Source: an uncultured Eubacteriales bacterium
GTDB taxonomy: Bacteria > Bacillota > Clostridia > Christensenellales > UBA1242
Direction of reading: 5' to 3'
Assembly: GCA_905203455.1 (NCBI GenBank)
Contig: CAJKVX010000059.1
Coordinates: forward strand, 1 to 5,057
Length of the DNA: 5,057 bases
In this document: positions 1 to 5,057 of the stretch, in pieces
Layout of the letters: the number at the start of each line of letters is the position of its first letter
Numbering within the stretch: position 1 is the first letter of the stretch
Notes under the pieces: generated by a model
Told to the model about the DNA's origin: nothing
Seen by the model: the letters and a program-made list of their open reading frames with translations, nothing else
Databases searched by the model: none
Position numbers and translations under genes: made by a program

Positions 1-10
1 TGTTATGAAA

Positions 11-38
11 AGTGCAATTAATGTTATATAATGTTACT
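11..38. promoter_or_regulatory. Imperfect dyad over the -10 box, possible operator
   Basis: AGT (11-13) and ATTA (17-20) are mirrored by TAAT (29-32) and ACT (36-38) around a centre at 24/25, so an interrupted palindrome spans the TATAAT box. ABC exporter pairs of this type are often controlled by a GntR/YtrA-like repressor encoded next to them. No regulator is visible here, but the window starts only 60 nt upstream of the operon. With so few G/C pairs the symmetry may be chance. Confidence 0.2.
27..32 (+). promoter_or_regulatory. Candidate -10 box for the ABC exporter operon
   Basis: A perfect TATAAT lies 28 nt before the GTG start of the ATPase gene, leaving room for a transcription start near position 39-40 and a leader of about 20 nt that carries the Shine-Dalgarno AGGAGAG (50-56). 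The -35 region is poor: the best fit is TTATGA at 3-8 with an 18-nt spacer, matching TTGACA at only three positions. A weak -35 is compatible with an activator or with regulated expression, but this is inference. Confidence 0.5.
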
Positions 39-60
39 AACTTGTTTTTAGGAGAGTGTT

Positions 61-981
61 GTGTTAGAAATAAAAAACATTTCAAAAAGTTTTAATGGAA
101 ATTTAGTTTTAGATAATGTTTCATTTAAAGTTGAAGATGGCGAAATTTACGGGCTGATTGGGGCAAATGGTGCAGGAAAAACCACTTTGTTTAACATTAT
201 AACAAGAATTTTGCAAGAAGATAATGGCGAGGTTTTGGTTGATGGCAAAAAAATAAGTTTTGTTAATGACATTGCAGGCAAAATTGGCTACATTATTGAT
301 ATTCCTGCCTTTTTTGACTATATGACGGCAGGGGAATATCTTGAATTTATTGCAAGCCCACTTAATTTGGGTAAGGCTGAGTTTGAAACAAGGGCAAATC
401 AAGTTTTAAACCAGGTTGGGCTAAGCGAAGTTTATAACAAAAGGCTTAAACAATTTTCAAGGGGAATGAGGCAAAGAATGGGCATTGCGTCTGGGCTTAT
501 TGGCAATGCAAAAATAATAATAATGGACGAACCAAGCAGTGCTCTTGACCCAGCAGGAAGGCATGATGTTTTAAAAATTATTGAAAACTTAAAGAATGAG
601 GGCAAAACCATAATTTTAAGCACTCATATTTTAAGTGATGTTGAAAAAGTTTGTGATAGGCTTGGAATTTTAAGTGGACATAAAATTGTTACACAAGGCA
701 CTGTTTATGAAATTTTACATAAATATCAAGACAATGAAATTTCTGTTACTTGTTCACATGAAAACGCTTTGAAAATTAAGGAATATGCCCAAAAGTTGCA
801 AGGGTTTACTGGTGCTGAGTTGAAAAACAGGGGCATTGACATAACCTTTGAAGAAAACTTTAAAGAGCAAATTTTTAAAAGTCTGCTTAATTGCAAAATT
901 CCGTTTGATGGAATAAAGTTTAAAGAAAAAAGCATTGAAGATGTGTTTTTAGGGCAAGGGAGTAATAATGAAAGTTTTTAA
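61..981 (+). CDS. ABC transporter ATP-binding protein, BcrA/NatA-like exporter type
   Basis: This is the nucleotide-binding subunit of a two-gene ABC exporter; it hydrolyses ATP on the cytoplasmic face to drive its membrane partner. The 306-aa protein has a full ATPase domain in residues 1-220: Walker A GANGAGKT (34-41), signature SRGMRQ (133-138), Walker B IIIMDEP (152-158), D-loop SALD (160-163) and H-loop His189. The usual Q-loop Gln is Asp80 in GYIIDIPAFF; BcrA-like relatives commonly have Glu there. Residues 221-306 form the C-terminal extension typical of drug, lantibiotic and sodium exporters (BcrA, NatA), ending in the common SIEDVFL motif (291-297). The GTG start is supported by AGGAGAG four nt upstream (50-56). 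The 3' end overlaps the permease gene by 14 nt. Related families confer bacitracin or lantibiotic self-protection or export ions or lipids; the sequence does not identify the cargo. Confidence 0.93.
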   Translation: MLEIKNISKSFNGNLVLDNVSFKVEDGEIYGLIGANGAGKTTLFNIITRILQEDNGEVLVDGKKISFVNDIAGKIGYIIDIPAFFDYMTAGEYLEFIASPLNLGKAEFETRANQVLNQVGLSEVYNKRLKQFSRGMRQRMGIASGLIGNAKIIIMDEPSSALDPAGRHDVLKIIENLKNEGKTIILSTHILSDVEKVCDRLGILSGHKIVTQGTVYEILHKYQDNEISVTCSHENALKIKEYAQKLQGFTGAELKNRGIDITFEENFKEQIFKSLLNCKIPFDGIKFKEKSIEDVFLGQGSNNESF

Positions 982-1786
982 GGCGTGTTTAAAAAAAGAA
1001 GTTTTAGAAGAGGTTAGAACAAAAAGGTTTTTTTATTTGTTGGGGTTAATGGTTGGTATTGTTGCCCTTGTTTACTTAATGATGGCAATTATGCAGGGGC
1101 TTAATTTGATGCTTGATGAAACCACCAGTGAAGAAATTAGCGTTGTTTTAAATATGTTTGATTTTAATTATTACAGTGCGTATTTAATGTTTTCTTCTTT
1201 TGTTGTTACCTATTTTTCAATTGTTTGTGTTGTTATGCTTATGCGAAATTTAAGCAAAGAAATTCAAGACAAAAAGTGGATAACCCCAATAAGCAGTGGA
1301 ATAAGCCCTTCTGTTATGATTGGTGCTAAAATTGCTGTTAAAGTGCTTTCTGTTGCTTTTGCGTGTTTTCTTGGGTGTTTATTGCATTTTATAATAACAA
1401 TTTCAACTTGCAGTGCACTGCAAAGTTCAACAATAAGTTTTGGAATTGGTGATTTGTTGCTTGGATATTTCTGCCTTATTATGACAATTATTTTTATATC
1501 AACCTTAACAATTTGCGTAAATGCCATTTCAAAAAAGGCTTGGGTAAGTGCAGTTGTTGGTTTAATTGTTCTCATTTTTGTTACAACCATTCTCGAATCT
1601 ATTTCTGTTGGTGGCAATTTGCTTATAACTTACACGCCACTTGTGTTTTATGAAGTTGGGTTAACAAACGCAACCTTAGGCGTTGCACAATGGGTTATAG
1701 GCAGTGTTAGTTATGTTTTGGTTTTAGGGGTGCTGATATTTTTTGCAATACACACTAGTAAAATTAAAACAGAAAAAATAAAATAA
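968..1786 (+). CDS. ABC-2 type exporter permease subunit
   Basis: This 272-aa integral membrane protein is the probable transmembrane partner of the preceding ATPase. By eye there are six hydrophobic segments, at about residues 21-43, 70-92, 121-147, 162-186, 192-210 and 241-262, the usual ABC-2 count. A short basic N-terminus (KACLKKEVLEEVRTKRF) precedes helix 1, typical of these proteins. A polar, charged stretch (RNLSKEIQDKKW, 93-104) follows helix 2, where the cytoplasmic coupling region of ABC-2 permeases lies. The ATG is preceded by AAGGGAG (956-962, 5-nt spacing) and sits inside the ATPase gene, so the two are very likely translationally coupled. No peptidase or substrate-specific domain is visible. 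Cargo is unknown; sequence divergence in this family makes a finer call unsafe. Confidence 0.88.
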   Translation: MKVFKACLKKEVLEEVRTKRFFYLLGLMVGIVALVYLMMAIMQGLNLMLDETTSEEISVVLNMFDFNYYSAYLMFSSFVVTYFSIVCVVMLMRNLSKEIQDKKWITPISSGISPSVMIGAKIAVKVLSVAFACFLGCLLHFIITISTCSALQSSTISFGIGDLLLGYFCLIMTIIFISTLTICVNAISKKAWVSAVVGLIVLIFVTTILESISVGGNLLITYTPLVFYEVGLTNATLGVAQWVIGSVSYVLVLGVLIFFAIHTSKIKTEKIK

Positions 1787-1822
1787 CAACAGGAAATAAA
1801 AAATTAGCAAAAAGGTGAAGTT

Positions 1823-2734
1823 ATGCGTGAAGATTTTATTGATATTAAACAAATTAATGAAGAAATAAAGACAGACGAACTTAAAGTAATAAGAGATGCC
1901 GAAAGCAGGTTTAGGGGGCAGTTGTTTGACCTTGCAAACTTTATTTTAAGAAAGGGTGATGTCAAAATTGTGTTAATTGGAGGGCCAAGTTGTGCAGGGA
2001 AAACAACATCAGCAAACCTTTTAAAAGACATTTTGCAAAGAAAAGGAAAAAAGGTTTTAACAATTGCCATGGATAACTTTTTTAAAAGCCAAAAAGATAG
2101 AGAGGTTTTGGAAGACGGGTCAATTGATTTTGATTCAATTAACATTGTGAACTTTAAGCAAATGGAAGAGTGTTTTGGAACACTTTTTAAAAAAGGCAAG
2201 GCTAAATTTCCTGAATTTGACTTTGTTTCGGGAATAAATTACGAGAACAAAATAGATTATGTGTTAACAGATGAAACCATTATTATTTTTGAGGGCATTC
2301 ATGTTTTAAACCCTCAACTAATTAGTCACCTAAAAACAGACAAATTTATTAGGGTGTTTATAAGCAACTTTTCAGGCTTTTGTTATGATGAATTATCCAT
2401 TTCTCCAAGGGAATTTAGGCTTGTTAGAAGAATGGTAAGAGACATGGCAAGAAGAGGGGTTAACCCGCCACAAACATTAAAAATGTGGAATAACATCTGC
2501 AAGGCAGAAGATGAGTATATAACTCCTTTTAAAGATAAGGTTGATTTTCAAGTAAACACCACTCATCAATATGAAATGGGGCTTTATAAAGACATTATTT
2601 TAAAAGCGGTTTATAACAAAGAACTTTCAACCGAAAGGCTAGGGTGGTTAAAACTTTTTGAATATGCCAATTCGGTTAACATTGACCTGTTGCCTGACAC
2701 CACACTTATGAATGAATTTATTAAAATTGATTAA
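1823..2734 (+). CDS. Uridine kinase-like nucleoside kinase (P-loop, Udk/PRK family)
   Basis: A soluble 303-aa P-loop kinase, probably phosphorylating a nucleoside or similar metabolite with ATP or GTP. Visible motifs: Walker A GGPSCAGKTT (53-62); MDNFF (83-87), where Asp84 matches the catalytic Asp of uridine kinases; DFDSINIVNF (102-111); FPEFDFVSG (129-137), the substrate-side loop; IIIFEGIHVLNP (153-164), carrying the Walker B-type acid Glu157; and an Arg-rich lid RLVRRMVRDMARRG (199-212). These match best the kinase half of the Firmicute nucleoside kinases of about 550 aa that carry TGS and threonyl-tRNA-synthetase-like domains at the N-terminus. Here only about 48 residues precede the P-loop, so those domains are absent. 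AAGGTGA (1812-1818) supports the ATG. The gene lies 36 nt after the permease with no terminator between, so it may be cotranscribed with the exporter. Substrate is inferred from family only; a phosphoribulokinase-like role is less likely. Confidence 0.82.
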   Translation: MREDFIDIKQINEEIKTDELKVIRDAESRFRGQLFDLANFILRKGDVKIVLIGGPSCAGKTTSANLLKDILQRKGKKVLTIAMDNFFKSQKDREVLEDGSIDFDSINIVNFKQMEECFGTLFKKGKAKFPEFDFVSGINYENKIDYVLTDETIIIFEGIHVLNPQLISHLKTDKFIRVFISNFSGFCYDELSISPREFRLVRRMVRDMARRGVNPPQTLKMWNNICKAEDEYITPFKDKVDFQVNTTHQYEMGLYKDIILKAVYNKELSTERLGWLKLFEYANSVNIDLLPDTTLMNEFIKID

Positions 2735-2756
2735 ATATAACAAAACTGAATAATAG

Positions 2757-2798
2757 AATTTACATATTTTGCAGAAAAATTGTTATTTTATGTAAATT
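2757..2798. repeat. 10-bp perfect inverted repeat after the kinase gene
   Basis: AATTTACATA (2757-2766) is repeated as its exact reverse complement TATGTAAATT (2789-2798) around a 22-nt loop. It lies in the kinase 3' region, 22 nt after the stop codon and before the bidirectional terminator. With only one G/C pair per arm and no adjacent U-tract it is not a good terminator. It could be a protein-binding dyad or a 3'-UTR stem; in such AT-rich sequence it may be chance. Confidence 0.45.
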
Positions 2799-2872
2799 TA
2801 ATGCTAAATTTTTAATAAAAAAACGCATTTCTTTACAAAATTTAACAAAAAACACATAAAATTTATAAAAAT

Positions 2873-2902
2873 AAAAGGCATTGCGTTGCCTTTTTGTTTT
2901 TT
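2873..2902. terminator. Bidirectional intrinsic terminator between kinase and deoB
   Basis: AAAAGGCA (2873-2880) pairs perfectly with TGCCTTTT (2887-2894) across a 6-nt loop (TTGCGT). On the + strand the stem runs into a T-rich tract (2891-2902, interrupted by one G), ending the exporter-kinase transcript. On the - strand the stem is followed by a T-rich tract (the complement of the A-rich 2855-2872), ending the deoD-deoB transcript, whose last stop codon lies at 2918-2920. The position between convergent genes suits a shared terminator. Confidence 0.85.
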
Positions 2903-2917
2903 GTTGGGTCGTTTATT

Positions 2918-4060
2918 CTATTTTAGTGTTTTACAGTCAGTTTGAACATCAAGCAAGTTTAAAACGGTTTTTCCAACAAAGTTAAAACCTTTAATTATAT
3001 GCAAATTTTCGGGCTCAATGTTATTGTGATACAGTAAGAAAGGAACATACTCTCTGCTGTGGTCTGTGGAAGTGGTTGAAGGGTCGCAACCGTGGTCAGC
3101 AGTGATAATCAGGGCATCATCTTCCTTCATGTTTTTAATGAACAAGTCGAGTTTAGAGTCAATGAAAGTTAGTTCTTGTGCATAGCCATCAATGTCATTT
3201 CTGTGGCCAAACTTCATGTCAAAATCACAAAGGTTTAAAAAGCAAAGCCCATTAAACTCTTCATTTTGCATTGCAAGAAATTTTTCAATACCTTCGTGGT
3301 TGTTATTGCTTTCAATTTTTTGCGTTATGTTTGTGTTTGCAAAAATGTCATTAATTTTGCCAATTGCCACCACTTGTTTGTGGTTTTTAACCAGTTCACT
3401 AAGAAGATTTGGGCTTGGGGGAACAAGTGAAAAATCATGCCTGTTGGCGGTGCGGTAAAAATTAGGGTATTCACCCAAAAATGGGCGAGCAATTATTCTT
3501 CCAACGCCATATTTTCCCTGCATAATTTTTCTTGCCTGCCTGCACATGGTGTAAAGAACATCAAGTGGCACAACTTCTTCATGGCAGGCAATTTGCAAAA
3601 CACTGTCAGCCGAGGTGTAAACTATTGGGTTTCCTGTTTTAATGTGTTCGCAACCATAATCATTTATAACCTGAGTTCCGCTATAAGGTTTGTTGCACAA
3701 AACTTTTTTGCCCCACGCCTTTTCAAGTTTTGAAATTACGGCCTTTGGAAAACCCTTTTTAAAAGTTGGGAAGGGCTTTTTTGTTATTATTCCTGCCATT
3801 TCAAAGTGCCCAGTGGTTGAGTCTTTGCCAACTGAAAGTTCTTCAAGTTTAGCATATTTTGCCATTGGGGTTTTGCATTCAGGTTTAAAATTAACTCCGT
3901 CAATATTAAAAAGCCCAAGTTTGGTTAAAGTGGGAATGTTAAGTTTTGTGCTGGTTGAAATTGCCTTTAATGTGTTTGAACCTTCATCGCCATAGGCTTT
4001 TGCATCAGGTGTTGCACCAACTCCAAAACTGTCAAAAACAACAACAAAAACTCTTTTCAT
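2918..4060 (-). CDS. deoB: Phosphopentomutase
   Basis: Interconverts ribose-1-phosphate and ribose-5-phosphate (and the deoxy forms), feeding the sugar released by nucleoside phosphorylases into central metabolism; cytoplasmic, two metal ions, alkaline-phosphatase superfamily. The protein is 380 aa, close to the family's usual 390 or so. Metal ligands expected from the Bacillus enzyme are all present: Asp10 (VVFDSFGVG), Asp281 and His286 (DFDMKFGH), Asp322-His323 (TADHG), His334 (TDHSREY). TSADSVLQIACHEEVVPLD (149-167) and GRIIARPFLGE (187-197) are strongly family-like. The phosphorylated-Thr motif KDTxTGH reads KDSTTGH, so Ser81 sits at the phospho-acceptor position. The start is the ATG at 4060, with GGAG at 4069-4072, overlapping the deoD stop in TAATG; a longer frame adds 12 non-conserved residues inside deoD and is disfavoured. 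Confidence 0.95.
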   Translation of the reverse strand: MKRVFVVVFDSFGVGATPDAKAYGDEGSNTLKAISTSTKLNIPTLTKLGLFNIDGVNFKPECKTPMAKYAKLEELSVGKDSTTGHFEMAGIITKKPFPTFKKGFPKAVISKLEKAWGKKVLCNKPYSGTQVINDYGCEHIKTGNPIVYTSADSVLQIACHEEVVPLDVLYTMCRQARKIMQGKYGVGRIIARPFLGEYPNFYRTANRHDFSLVPPSPNLLSELVKNHKQVVAIGKINDIFANTNITQKIESNNNHEGIEKFLAMQNEEFNGLCFLNLCDFDMKFGHRNDIDGYAQELTFIDSKLDLFIKNMKEDDALIITADHGCDPSTTSTDHSREYVPFLLYHNNIEPENLHIIKGFNFVGKTVLNLLDVQTDCKTLK

Positions 4061-4764
4061 TAAATCATCTCCAATGCTAATTTTATCATGTTGCAAAAAC
4101 TGGTTTCCCTTTCTTTTGCGCTAAGGCTTTCGCCAGTAATTAAATTATCACTAACCGAGCAAAGGGTAAGAGCCTCTTTATTTAAAAGTTTGGCGTTATA
4201 GTAAAGGCTTGCAGATTCCATTTCAACGCCAAGGCAATTGTTTTCTTTTAAAATTTGCGCTTGGTTTTCTTCATCATAAAAAGTGTCAGTTGAATAAACA
4301 TTTCCTTCAAAAACGGCAAAATTTAATGATTTTGCTTTAATTTTTGCGTTTTTTGCAAGTTTTTTTGAACATTCAACACAATTAATTTTGTGTTCAAACA
4401 TGTTTTTATAGTTGGTTTTTGTTATGCTGCAAGTCGCAATAATAATGCTTTTTAGGGGCAAATCTTTTGAGTTTGCACCGCAAGAGCCAACTCTTATTAT
4501 TGACTCAACACCAAAAGCAGAAAAAAGTTCATAACTGTATATTCCCATTGAGGCATTGCCCATTCCACTTGCCATAACTGAAACTTTTTTCCCGTTATAT
4601 GTGCCTGTGTAACCTTGAACGCCCCTAACATTGTTTACAAGTTTTGCGTCAGTTAAAAAGTTTTTTGCAATAAATTTTGCGCGGTTAGGGTCTCCGGGCA
4701 TGATAACGGTTTTTGCAAAATCACCAAGTTTTGCATTGATGTGTGGGGTTGGAGTTTTCAACAT
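4060..4764 (-). CDS. deoD: Purine-nucleoside phosphorylase, DeoD (hexameric) type
   Basis: Cleaves purine (deoxy)ribonucleosides with phosphate to free base plus (deoxy)ribose-1-phosphate, in the cytoplasm. The 234-aa protein is full length for the hexameric bacterial family (E. coli about 239). Collinear with the E. coli enzyme are TPHINAKLGDFA (6-17; His8 comes from the neighbouring subunit), MPGDPNRAKFIA (22-33), NNVRGVQGYTGTY (44-56; Arg47), IIRVGSCGA (89-97; phosphate-binding Arg91 and Ser94), GVEMESA (179-185; ribose-binding Glu183) and CSVSDNLITGE (202-212; catalytic Asp206), then Arg219 in ERETSF. Asp206 rather than Asn favours 6-oxo and 6-amino purines, including adenosine, as in DeoD. 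The ATG has AGAAGGA (4772-4778) 7 nt upstream. It is the first gene of the leftward pair and its product is the substrate of DeoB, encoded directly downstream with a TAATG overlap. Confidence 0.96.
   Translation of the reverse strand: MLKTPTPHINAKLGDFAKTVIMPGDPNRAKFIAKNFLTDAKLVNNVRGVQGYTGTYNGKKVSVMASGMGNASMGIYSYELFSAFGVESIIRVGSCGANSKDLPLKSIIIATCSITKTNYKNMFEHKINCVECSKKLAKNAKIKAKSLNFAVFEGNVYSTDTFYDEENQAQILKENNCLGVEMESASLYYNAKLLNKEALTLCSVSDNLITGESLSAKERETSFCNMIKLALEMI
4069..4072 (-). promoter_or_regulatory. Ribosome binding site that decides the deoB start
   Basis: On the - strand GGAG lies 8 nt before the ATG at 4060, inside the last codons of deoD. It supports the internal ATG over the upstream in-frame ATG at 4096, because the protein then begins MKRVFVVVFDSFG, as phosphopentomutases normally do. 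Confidence 0.75.
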
Positions 4765-4800
4765 AAACTTGTCCTTCTTTTAAAAAATTTACTAATTTTT

Positions 4801-4831
4801 ACGCAAAAAGACTGAATTTTTGCGTTTTTTT
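4801..4831 (+). terminator. Terminator-like hairpin facing right, upstream of deoD
   Basis: ACGCAAAAA (4801-4809) pairs perfectly with TTTTTGCGT (4817-4825) over a 7-nt loop, followed by six more T (4826-4831). Read on the + strand this has the form of an intrinsic terminator, although no + strand gene ends before it: 2918-4764 is occupied by leftward genes. Read on the - strand the stem would sit in the deoD leader, 36 nt before the ATG, followed by A-rich rather than T-rich sequence, so there it is not a terminator. It may stop antisense transcription from entering the divergent gene, act as a leader stem, or be an operator. Confidence 0.5.
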
Positions 4832-4881
4832 GCAGTTTTTTGTGAATTAAATTTTATTAATGTTTCCCAAAATTAGGGGCT

Positions 4882-4921
4882 AGTATATCAATAGTTTAAA
4901 TAATTTGAAGAATTTTATCAA
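4882..4921 (-). promoter_or_regulatory. Candidate promoter(s) for deoD-deoB
   Basis: On the - strand TTGATA (4921-4916) and TAAACT (4898-4893) are separated by exactly 17 nt, five and four of six matches to the sigma-A consensus. A better -10, TATACT (4887-4882), lies just downstream with TTCAAA 16 nt before it, so one of two overlapping promoters may be used. Either would give a leader of about 110-125 nt that includes the hairpin at 4801-4825. The call is by eye; AT-rich DNA yields many such matches. Confidence 0.4.
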
Positions 4922-4961
4922 TTAAATTTAAGGAATATAAAAATAAAATTTTTAAGGTTAT

Positions 4962-4984
4962 AAATTTGACAAAAAATCAAATTT
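4962..4984. promoter_or_regulatory. 8-bp inverted repeat over a -35 box, possible operator
   Basis: AAATTTGA (4962-4969) and TCAAATTT (4977-4984) are perfect reverse complements separated by CAAAAAA. The left arm contains most of the TTGACA box of the candidate promoter of the downstream gene, so a bound dimer would block RNA polymerase there. No U-tract follows (the next bases are CCCCC), so it is not a terminator. No regulator is identified. Confidence 0.35.
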
Positions 4985-4995
4985 CCCCCTAAACT
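4966..4995 (+). promoter_or_regulatory. Candidate promoter for the gene at 5015
   Basis: A perfect -35 TTGACA (4966-4971) is followed after 18 nt by TAAACT (4990-4995), four of six matches to TATAAT. Transcription would begin near 5001-5003, giving a very short leader that begins just before the ribosome binding site GGGG (5005-5008). The spacing and -10 are imperfect, so other starts are possible. Confidence 0.4.
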
Positions 4996-5014
4996 GAAAA
5001 AAACGGGGTGTGGT

Positions 5015-5057
5015 ATGAAAATAGGTTTTGATAATGATTATTATGTTAAAATTCAAA
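5015..5057 (+). CDS. Start of a DUF1846-like gene, cut by the window edge
   Basis: Only the first 14 codons are present, reading MKIGFDNDYYVKIQ, and the frame is open at the window end. Proteins of the DUF1846 family, widespread in Firmicutes and about 500 aa long with no established function, typically begin with a closely similar K-x-GFDN-x-x-Y-x-x-x-Q pattern; this is recalled family knowledge, not a search result. GGGGTG (5005-5010) ends 4 nt before the ATG and serves as Shine-Dalgarno. It is transcribed divergently from deoD, with its own candidate promoter and a possible operator. The start codon is well supported; the family name rests on a short match. Confidence 0.6.
   Translation, partial: MKIGFDNDYYVKIQ

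Noticed and set aside
1264..2199. - strand open frames of 117 and 131 codons opposite the permease and the kinase.
   Set aside because: Both lie wholly opposite genes with clear family features, and their translations show no domain.
61..2734. A toxin-antitoxin, defence or biosynthetic island around the exporter and kinase.
   Set aside because: No toxin, nuclease, precursor peptide or modifying enzyme is encoded in the window; all genes fit ordinary transport or nucleoside metabolism.
3192..3995. Three overlapping + strand open frames of 88-101 codons opposite deoB.
   Set aside because: They are antisense to a strongly conserved phosphopentomutase, have no recognisable motifs and are explained as shadows of its codon usage.
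4061..4096. An upstream in-frame ATG at 4096 would lengthen phosphopentomutase by 12 residues (MQHDKISIGDDL).
   Set aside because: The extra residues are not family-like, lie inside deoD and have no clear ribosome binding site, while the ATG at 4060 has GGAG at good spacing and gives the normal N-terminus.
4801..4825. A PurR-type operator, because ACGCAAA resembles the half-site of the E. coli PurR box.
   Set aside because: The arms are separated by extra A/T pairs and a 7-nt loop, unlike the contiguous 16-bp PurR box, and that regulator is proteobacterial.
4765..4900. A purine or 2'-deoxyguanosine riboswitch in the deoD leader.
   Set aside because: The leader lacks the conserved purine-aptamer core and the three-way junction; only the simple hairpin at 4801-4825 and a weak CCC/GGG pairing near 4866-4879 are visible.

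Overview
The window is AT-rich DNA (about one third G+C by eye) with A/T-ending codons, AGG/AGA arginines, good Shine-Dalgarno sites (AGGAGAG, AAGGGAG, AAGGTGA, AGAAGGA) and short intergenic gaps. This fits a low-GC Firmicute, probably an anaerobic Clostridia- or Bacilli-related lineage. I cannot name a genus from sequence alone. I saw no tRNA, rRNA, CRISPR array, insertion sequence or phage gene.

Layout: (1) A rightward set of three genes: an ABC exporter ATPase (61-981, GTG start), its six-helix membrane partner (968-1786, overlapping by 14 nt) and a uridine-kinase-type P-loop kinase (1823-2734). A perfect TATAAT -10 box lies before the first gene, and no terminator separates the three, so they may be one transcript. 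(2) A 183-bp AT-rich convergent gap with a 10-bp inverted repeat and a hairpin that can terminate both strands. (3) A leftward pair, deoD (purine-nucleoside phosphorylase, 4764-4060) and deoB (phosphopentomutase, 4060-2918), coupled through a TAATG stop/start. (4) A 250-bp divergent intergenic region with candidate promoters on both strands, a terminator-like hairpin and an inverted repeat over a consensus -35 box. (5) The first 14 codons of a rightward gene cut by the window edge, whose N-terminus resembles the DUF1846 family.

Functionally, deoD and deoB form a purine-nucleoside salvage route: phosphorolysis releases the base and (deoxy)ribose-1-phosphate, and the mutase converts that sugar to the 5-phosphate for central metabolism. 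The convergent kinase probably also acts on a nucleoside or related metabolite, but its substrate is not shown by the sequence. The ABC pair resembles BcrA/NatA-type exporters and its cargo is unknown.

Most of the window is ordinary housekeeping and accessory sequence; I found no clear undescribed system. The points most worth a second look are a serine at the catalytic phospho-threonine position of phosphopentomutase, a forward-facing terminator-like hairpin with no forward gene before it, the short kinase lacking the N-terminal domains of its closest-looking relatives, and the inverted repeat on the promoter of the last gene.
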